64,000 nucleotides of DNA from Bacillus sp. OV166 (GTDB lineage Bacteria; Bacillota; Bacilli; Bacillales; Cytobacillaceae): the NCBI RefSeq assembly GCF_900177675.1, contig NZ_FXWM01000001.1, forward strand, positions 6,023,001-6,087,000, in the 5' to 3' direction. Position 1 is the first letter of the stretch; every line of letters begins with the position of its first letter. The position numbers and the translations under genes were made by a program. This document shows positions 59,731 through 64,000 of this stretch, piece after piece. Below the pieces are notes generated by a model. That model was not told the origin of the DNA. It did no database searches and saw only the letters and a list, made by a program, of their open reading frames with translations.

Positions 59731-60759
59731 CTATGGTTGATCAAAAGAATACTGCTTCTTGAAGTAATCCTGGTATTCCCCACTAATAATTAGCTCCCAC
59801 CACCACTTGTTATCCACATACCAATCAATCGTTTGAGCGATTCCCGTTTCGAATGTGTAGGTTGGTTTCCATCCTAGCTTCTCCAACTTCGTAGGGTCAA
59901 TCGCGTAGCGCTTATCATGACCCAAACGGTCTGGGACAAACTCAATGAACTCTTCCGATTTTCCTAACGTGGTAATAATCGTTTTAACCACTTCTAAATT
60001 TGTCCGCTCGTTGTGCCCGCCTATGTTATAGACTTCCCCGGTAACACCCTCATGCAAAACAAGGTCTAGTGCTGCACAATGATCATGGACATGCAGCCAA
60101 TCACGGATATTCTTTCCATCACCATAAACAGGTACCTTCTGATTATTTACAACGCGAGAAATCGTTAACGGGATCAATTTCTCCGGAAAATGGAAGGGAC
60201 CATAGTTATTGGAACAACGTGTAATATTGACTGGCAGTCCAAATGTTTCGTGATAGGCACGAACCAAGAAATCAGAGGACGCTTTACTAGCACTGTATGG
60301 ACTATTGGGCTGTAATGGCGTCTCTTCGGTAAACAATGTCGATGAATCCAGCTCTAACTCACCGTATACCTCATCCGTTGATACATGAACAAACTTGGTG
60401 ACTTCTATTTGTTTGGCGGCATCAAGTAACACTTGCGTCCCTAGCACATTCGTCCGAACAAATATTTCTGGTTCCGAAATCGAGCGATCGACATGGCTTT
60501 CTGCGGCAAAATGGACCACATAATCAAACTTTTCTTTTTCAAAAAGCGGTAGAATGGCTTCGCGATCAGCAATATCCGCTTTCATAAAATGATAGTTTTC
60601 CATCTTTTCGATCTCGCGGTGCTTGGTTAGATCGCCCGCATAGGTTAATCCATCTAAATTATAAATATCATACTGAGGGTATTTGTTAATCATATATTGA
60701 ACAAAGTTGCCTCCGATGAATCCGGCTCCACCTGTTACAAGAAGCTTTTTCCCTTGCAT
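59731..60759 (-). CDS. rfbB: dTDP-glucose 4,6-dehydratase
   Basis: About 342 aa from ATG 60759. Rossmann motif VTGGAGFIGGNFV, then HFAAESHVDRSI, the STDEVYGEL segment with the catalytic Asp/Glu, and YSASKASSDFL with catalytic Tyr/Lys. It converts dTDP-glucose to dTDP-4-keto-6-deoxyglucose. The start overlaps the rfbD stop (TAATG). It is last in the operon although it acts second in the pathway. Confidence 0.97.
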   Translation of the reverse strand: MQGKKLLVTGGAGFIGGNFVQYMINKYPQYDIYNLDGLTYAGDLTKHREIEKMENYHFMKADIADREAILPLFEKEKFDYVVHFAAESHVDRSISEPEIFVRTNVLGTQVLLDAAKQIEVTKFVHVSTDEVYGELELDSSTLFTEETPLQPNSPYSASKASSDFLVRAYHETFGLPVNITRCSNNYGPFHFPEKLIPLTISRVVNNQKVPVYGDGKNIRDWLHVHDHCAALDLVLHEGVTGEVYNIGGHNERTNLEVVKTIITTLGKSEEFIEFVPDRLGHDKRYAIDPTKLEKLGWKPTYTFETGIAQTIDWYVDNKWWWELIISGEYQDYFKKQYSFDQP

Positions 60760-61613
60760 TACTTCACCTCTTGCTTTAACGCTTTTAAGTACTGCTCTAA
60801 GGATTCCTGCCAAGACGGCAATGGAATAAATCCATTGTCCAGCAGCTTTTGCTTCGACATTCGGGAATTCTTGGGACGAACTGCCCTGGTCGGATATTCC
60901 TCGGTTTTAATGCAATGGACTTTTACTATTTTGCCCGCTTTGTGAAAAATTTCTTCAGCAAATTCAGCCCAGCTGCAAAATCCCTCATTCGTGGCATGAT
61001 AGATTCCATATCGATCCGTTTGAATCATATCAATTAATAAACGCGACAAATCCAAGCTATTCGTCGGCGAACCCACTTGATCTCCCACCACATGTAGTTC
61101 ATTTTTAGTTTCAGACAATCGCAGCATTGTTTTCACGAAATTATTCCCGTTTAGTCCAAAAACCCAAGATATCCGGACGATGAACCATTCGGATAAGGTC
61201 GTTTGGACAATTTTCTCCGCTTCATATTTGGTCACCCCGTAATATCCGAAGGGGTTGGGCGCGATCGTTTCGTCAAAAGGTGCTTCACCCAATCCATCTA
61301 ATACATAATCTGTACTGATAAACATGAATTTTGCCTTTAGTTCCTTGGCAGCGCAGGCTAAATACTTGGTCCCATCGACATTCACCTTCCAGCAATTTTC
61401 TTGATCAGCCTCGGCTTGATCAACCGCAGTATAGGCAGCACAATGGATAATCGCATCCGGATTGATTTCTTTTACAACCTTGTAAACAGAAGCTTCATCC
61501 GTTATGTCCAATTCCTTTGACCCCACGCCAATCATTTCGAAACTGCGCCTTTCGCCTTCATGAACCACATCAAAGCCGAGCTGTCCTGTAAAACCCGTCA
61601 CTAGAATTTTCAT
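60759..61613 (-). CDS. rfbD: dTDP-4-dehydrorhamnose reductase
   Basis: A 284-aa SDR enzyme with VTGFTGQLGFDVV, CAAYTAVDQAE, STDYVLDG and YGVTKYEAE (Tyr/Lys). It reduces dTDP-4-keto-L-rhamnose to dTDP-L-rhamnose with NAD(P)H, the last step. Three bases separate it from rfbC. Confidence 0.96.
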   Translation of the reverse strand: MKILVTGFTGQLGFDVVHEGERRSFEMIGVGSKELDITDEASVYKVVKEINPDAIIHCAAYTAVDQAEADQENCWKVNVDGTKYLACAAKELKAKFMFISTDYVLDGLGEAPFDETIAPNPFGYYGVTKYEAEKIVQTTLSEWFIVRISWVFGLNGNNFVKTMLRLSETKNELHVVGDQVGSPTNSLDLSRLLIDMIQTDRYGIYHATNEGFCSWAEFAEEIFHKAGKIVKVHCIKTEEYPTRAVRPKNSRMSKQKLLDNGFIPLPSWQESLEQYLKALKQEVK

Positions 61614-61616
61614 CGT

Positions 61617-62177
61617 TTATTCTCCAAAGTTAAAATTATTTTCCGCATCTGTTAGGAATGGAGCCATTTCATCTTTTGTTGATAATATCGGAGTCATCTC
61701 AACTGGCCATTCAATCCCAATGGTTGGATCATTCCAGCTGATGCCCCGGTCACAATCAGGTGCGTATAAGTGGTCTACTTTATATTGAACTTCTACATCA
61801 TCGGTCAACGTCAAGAATCCGTGTGCAAACCCCTTAGGAATCAATAATTGACGTTTATTTTCCACATTTAACTCGATTCCAAACCACTTTCCAAACGTGT
61901 GGCTGCCTTTACGAAGATCGACGGCGACATCAAATATCGACCCTTTGGTACAGCGAACGAGCTTGGTTTGCGCTTTTGGATTTAATTGATAATGCAATCC
62001 CCGTAAGGTCCCTTTGGCTGCCGAGAATGATTGGTTATCTTGAACAAACTTCACATCGATTCCTGCTTCCTGAAGCCTTGCCTCGCTATAAGTCTCCATA
62101 AACCAACCGCGATGATCGCCAATTAGTTTTGGCTCGATAAACATTACCCCTGGCAGGGAAGTCTCAATCACATTCAA
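61617..62177 (-). CDS. rfbC: dTDP-4-dehydrorhamnose 3,5-epimerase
   Basis: About 186 aa from TTG 62177 (AGAGGTGAT upstream; the longer frame would overlap rfbA). Cupin-fold epimerase with GDHRGWFMETYSEARL, GTLRGLHYQL (catalytic His) and FAHGFLTLTDDVEVQYK (catalytic Tyr region). It epimerises C3 and C5 of the keto sugar. It follows rfbA by 13 bases. Confidence 0.96.
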   Translation of the reverse strand: MNVIETSLPGVMFIEPKLIGDHRGWFMETYSEARLQEAGIDVKFVQDNQSFSAAKGTLRGLHYQLNPKAQTKLVRCTKGSIFDVAVDLRKGSHTFGKWFGIELNVENKRQLLIPKGFAHGFLTLTDDVEVQYKVDHLYAPDCDRGISWNDPTIGIEWPVEMTPILSTKDEMAPFLTDAENNFNFGE

Positions 62178-62190
62178 CCTATCACCTCTT

Positions 62191-63069
62191 TTAATACTTG
62201 ATGCTGCCATTGGCTACTTTTAATAAATATTGACCATATCCTGTCTTGGAGAATTTCTCACCTGATTCAATTAATCTATCAATATCAATCCAGCCATTAA
62301 TATAGGCGATTTCCTCGGGTGCCGCGATTTTAATTCCTTGATGATCCTCAATTGTTTTTACAAAATTAGTGGCTTCCACTAAACTTTGATGTGTTCCCGT
62401 ATCCATCCACGTAAAACCTCGTCCAAGCAGCTCAACCTCGAGTTCTCCCATCCGTAAATATCGATCGATTACAGTGGTAATCTCTAACTCACCTCGTGCC
62501 GATGGTCTGACACTTTTGGCAATATCCACAATTCGATTGTCGTAAAAGTACAATCCCGTGATCGCATAATTTGATTTTGGTACCTGAGGTTTTTCTTCGA
62601 CGCTTAATACTTTTCCATTTTCATTAAATTCCACTACACCAAAACGCTCTGGATTTTGCACATGGTAACCAAAAATGGTTGCCCCACTCTCCTTTTGGGC
62701 CGCACGTTGGAGAATTTTTCGCATCCCACTGCCGTAGAAAATATTGTCTCCTAAAATCATCGCGACGGAATCATCGCCAATAAACTCTTCCCCAATTAAA
62801 AAAGCCTGGGCTAATCCATCTGGGCTCGACTGGATTTTATATTCTAGATGTATTCCAAACTGGGATCCATCCCCGAGCAGCGCCTCGAAACGCGGGGTAT
62901 CCTCTGGAGTTGAAATAATCAAAATATCACGAATCCCTGCAAGCATTAAGGTGGAAAGCGGATAATAGACCATCGGCTTATCGTAAATGGGTAATAATTG
63001 TTTACTGGTGACCATCGTTAACGGATATAAGCGTGTCCCGCTTCCACCTGCTAGAATAATAGCTTTCAT
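62191..63069 (-). CDS. rfbA: Glucose-1-phosphate thymidylyltransferase
   Basis: About 292 aa from ATG 63069 (GGAGG upstream). MKAIILAGGSGTRLYPLT is the nucleotide-binding loop, LPIYDKPMVYYPLSTLMLAG the sugar site and ILGDNIFYGSG the metal-binding Asp segment. It starts dTDP-rhamnose synthesis from glucose-1-phosphate and dTTP. First gene of rfbACDB. The adjacent LCP ligase suggests rhamnose goes to a wall-linked polysaccharide. Confidence 0.97.
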   Translation of the reverse strand: MKAIILAGGSGTRLYPLTMVTSKQLLPIYDKPMVYYPLSTLMLAGIRDILIISTPEDTPRFEALLGDGSQFGIHLEYKIQSSPDGLAQAFLIGEEFIGDDSVAMILGDNIFYGSGMRKILQRAAQKESGATIFGYHVQNPERFGVVEFNENGKVLSVEEKPQVPKSNYAITGLYFYDNRIVDIAKSVRPSARGELEITTVIDRYLRMGELEVELLGRGFTWMDTGTHQSLVEATNFVKTIEDHQGIKIAAPEEIAYINGWIDIDRLIESGEKFSKTGYGQYLLKVANGSIKY

Positions 63070-63225
63070 CGTAACCTCCATTCCGGGTCGTTATGGAAGG
63101 AATTTTGGTTTGGGCTGCCTATCGGGTGTCATTCCTTTATGTATATATGCTTATTTTGTAGTTCACGAAATATTCCACCGCTACATACGAACAGAAATGT
63201 TCGATGTTTTAGATAACGCTGGTAA

Positions 63226-63266
63226 AAATAAAAAGCCCGATTCCTACGTTGGCAATCGAGCTTATT
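63226..63266. terminator. Hairpin in the rfb/LCP divergent region
   Basis: AAGC-C-CGATT and AATCG-A-GCTT arms with A/T runs on both sides. No gene ends here, so it may be a leader attenuator for rfbA or a remnant. Otherwise 63070-63406 has only the direct repeat noted next. Confidence 0.45.
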
Positions 63267-63290
63267 TTTAGGATTACTGGGAATCTTAGA

Positions 63291-63352
63291 ATGATTGAAT
63301 CGATGACACATGATTGCCAATGATTTCCCATAAATTATGATTGAATAGATGA
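63291..63352 (+). promoter_or_regulatory. Direct repeat upstream of the LCP gene
   Basis: ATGATTGAATCGATGA (63291) and ATGATTGAATAGATGA (63337) differ at one base and are 46 bp apart. Candidate regulator sites for the LCP gene or rfb operon. Confidence 0.4.
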
Positions 63353-63406
63353 TTCAAAAACTGTAAAATTAATAGAATTGATTTTGCTAATCCATCGGAG
63401 GAAATT

Positions 63407-64000
63407 ATGAAAAAGAAGAATAAACGCAAATGGAAGATTGCCGGCTATAGCATATTGGGGATTATTTTACTCATCGTTGCGGGCCTTGGATATGAATACT
63501 ATAAGATACAGCCGACAAATCATTTTACCACGGTGCCTGTGGTAAGTTCAGGAAAAACGGATGATACCACATCAACAAGTGAATCTGTCGAGGTAAAAGA
63601 ACCCGTTTTTAACCTGTTATTGATTGGTTCCGATGAACGGAAAGGTCAAAATGTGGGTCACTCGGATTCAATGATGTTGGTCCATGTTGATTTAACAAAA
63701 CATCAATATGATGCGGTTAGCATTCCACGTGATACCCGCGTTCATTTAGATGGGTACGGCTATACCAAACTAACAAGTGTTCAATATATTATGCAGGCCA
63801 CAAAAGGCGCCACAAAAGGGGTAGAAGCAGCAGTCAATGCAGTCGCTGAATTAACAGGAACTCCGATCAATTACTATGTCGAAACCAATTATGGCGGCTT
63901 TCAAGCAATGGTGGATGCCGTCGATGGCATTGAGATGAGCGTACCATTTGATGTGAAATTAACACATCCTTGGTATGGTGAAAACAAGAATAAAGTGATA
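63407..64000 (+). CDS. LytR-CpsA-Psr (LCP) family wall-polymer ligase, 3' partial
   Basis: The first 198 codons of an LCP protein, cut by the window end. A short basic N-terminus and one helix (GYSILGIILLIVAGLGYEYY) are followed after a Ser/Thr-rich linker by the LCP domain: FNLLLIGSDERKG, HSDSMMLVHVD and AVSIPRDTRVHLDGYGYTKL, which holds the conserved Arg and Asp residues. LCP enzymes attach teichoic acids or polysaccharides to peptidoglycan. CGGAGG precedes the ATG. Divergent to rfbACDB. Confidence 0.95.
   Translation, partial: MKKKNKRKWKIAGYSILGIILLIVAGLGYEYYKIQPTNHFTTVPVVSSGKTDDTTSTSESVEVKEPVFNLLLIGSDERKGQNVGHSDSMMLVHVDLTKHQYDAVSIPRDTRVHLDGYGYTKLTSVQYIMQATKGATKGVEAAVNAVAELTGTPINYYVETNYGGFQAMVDAVDGIEMSVPFDVKLTHPWYGENKNKVI

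Overview
The window looks like chromosome of a low-GC, spore-forming Bacillaceae (Bacillus, Neobacillus or Mesobacillus type). This rests on AGGAGG-type ribosome binding sites with TTG/GTG starts, a LysM-GH18 spore cortex-type hydrolase behind a candidate sigma-E promoter, CcpA (cre) and PhoP boxes, a SigL (sigma-54) promoter with its enhancer-binding activator, a TPP and a guanidine-I riboswitch, and B. subtilis-like gene families (ykoEDC, tenA, ykkCD). No rRNA, tRNA or CRISPR was seen. Species cannot be fixed from the sequence alone.

Layout. 0-8 kb: DJ-1/PfpI protein, secreted SGNH hydrolase, then an amino-acid catabolism block on the minus strand: L-serine dehydratase (sdaAB-sdaAA), an amino acid permease, and threonine dehydrogenase plus 2-amino-3-ketobutyrate ligase (kbl-tdh) behind a perfect cre site. 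8.6-16 kb: LysM-GH18 protein, ROK sugar kinase, several decayed genes, two copies of a 205-bp element with terminal inverted repeats, a frameshifted DUF5317 gene, and a membrane GGDEF/HD-GYP protein. 16-22 kb: TPP-riboswitch operon tenA-ykoE-ykoD-ykoC flanked by 21-bp tandem repeats and copies of one terminator hairpin, then a BenE transporter. 22.7-26.4 kb: a 1229-aa GH18/deacetylase/glycosyltransferase fusion. 26.5-37 kb: accessory region with mixed strands, single-gene units, an IS3-family element, broken genes (HpaB-like, SUKH-like, an unknown) and about a dozen degenerate copies of an intergenic repeat with a TAACGGG core, usually close behind each gene. 37-40.5 kb: Thr-rich secreted protein and a secreted GDPD-PhoD fusion behind a PhoP box. 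41-50 kb: two DUF3311/sodium-solute symporter pairs facing each other, then a SigL-controlled Rieske oxygenase / aldehyde dehydrogenase / malate-tartrate dehydrogenase operon with a divergent activator. 50-55.5 kb: FCD regulator, PLP lyase and sugar-type ABC importer without its ATPase. 55.6-59.4 kb: small genes and an FN3-repeat secreted protein. 59.7-64 kb: dTDP-L-rhamnose operon (rfbACDB) and a partial LytR-CpsA-Psr ligase, i.e. cell-wall glycopolymer synthesis.

How genes work together. Thr is converted to Gly and acetyl-CoA and Ser to pyruvate, under likely glucose repression. The thiamine operon imports and salvages pyrimidine precursors. The ykkC-riboswitch pair exports guanidinium. The Rieske operon is best explained as N-trimethyl compound (carnitine-like) breakdown to malate and pyruvate, although no reductase component is present. 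The GDPD-PhoD fusion probably recovers phosphate from teichoic acid.

The most distinctive things for follow-up are the TAACGGG repeat family and its cassette-like arrangement, the 205-bp element, the two enzyme fusions, and the SigL operon.
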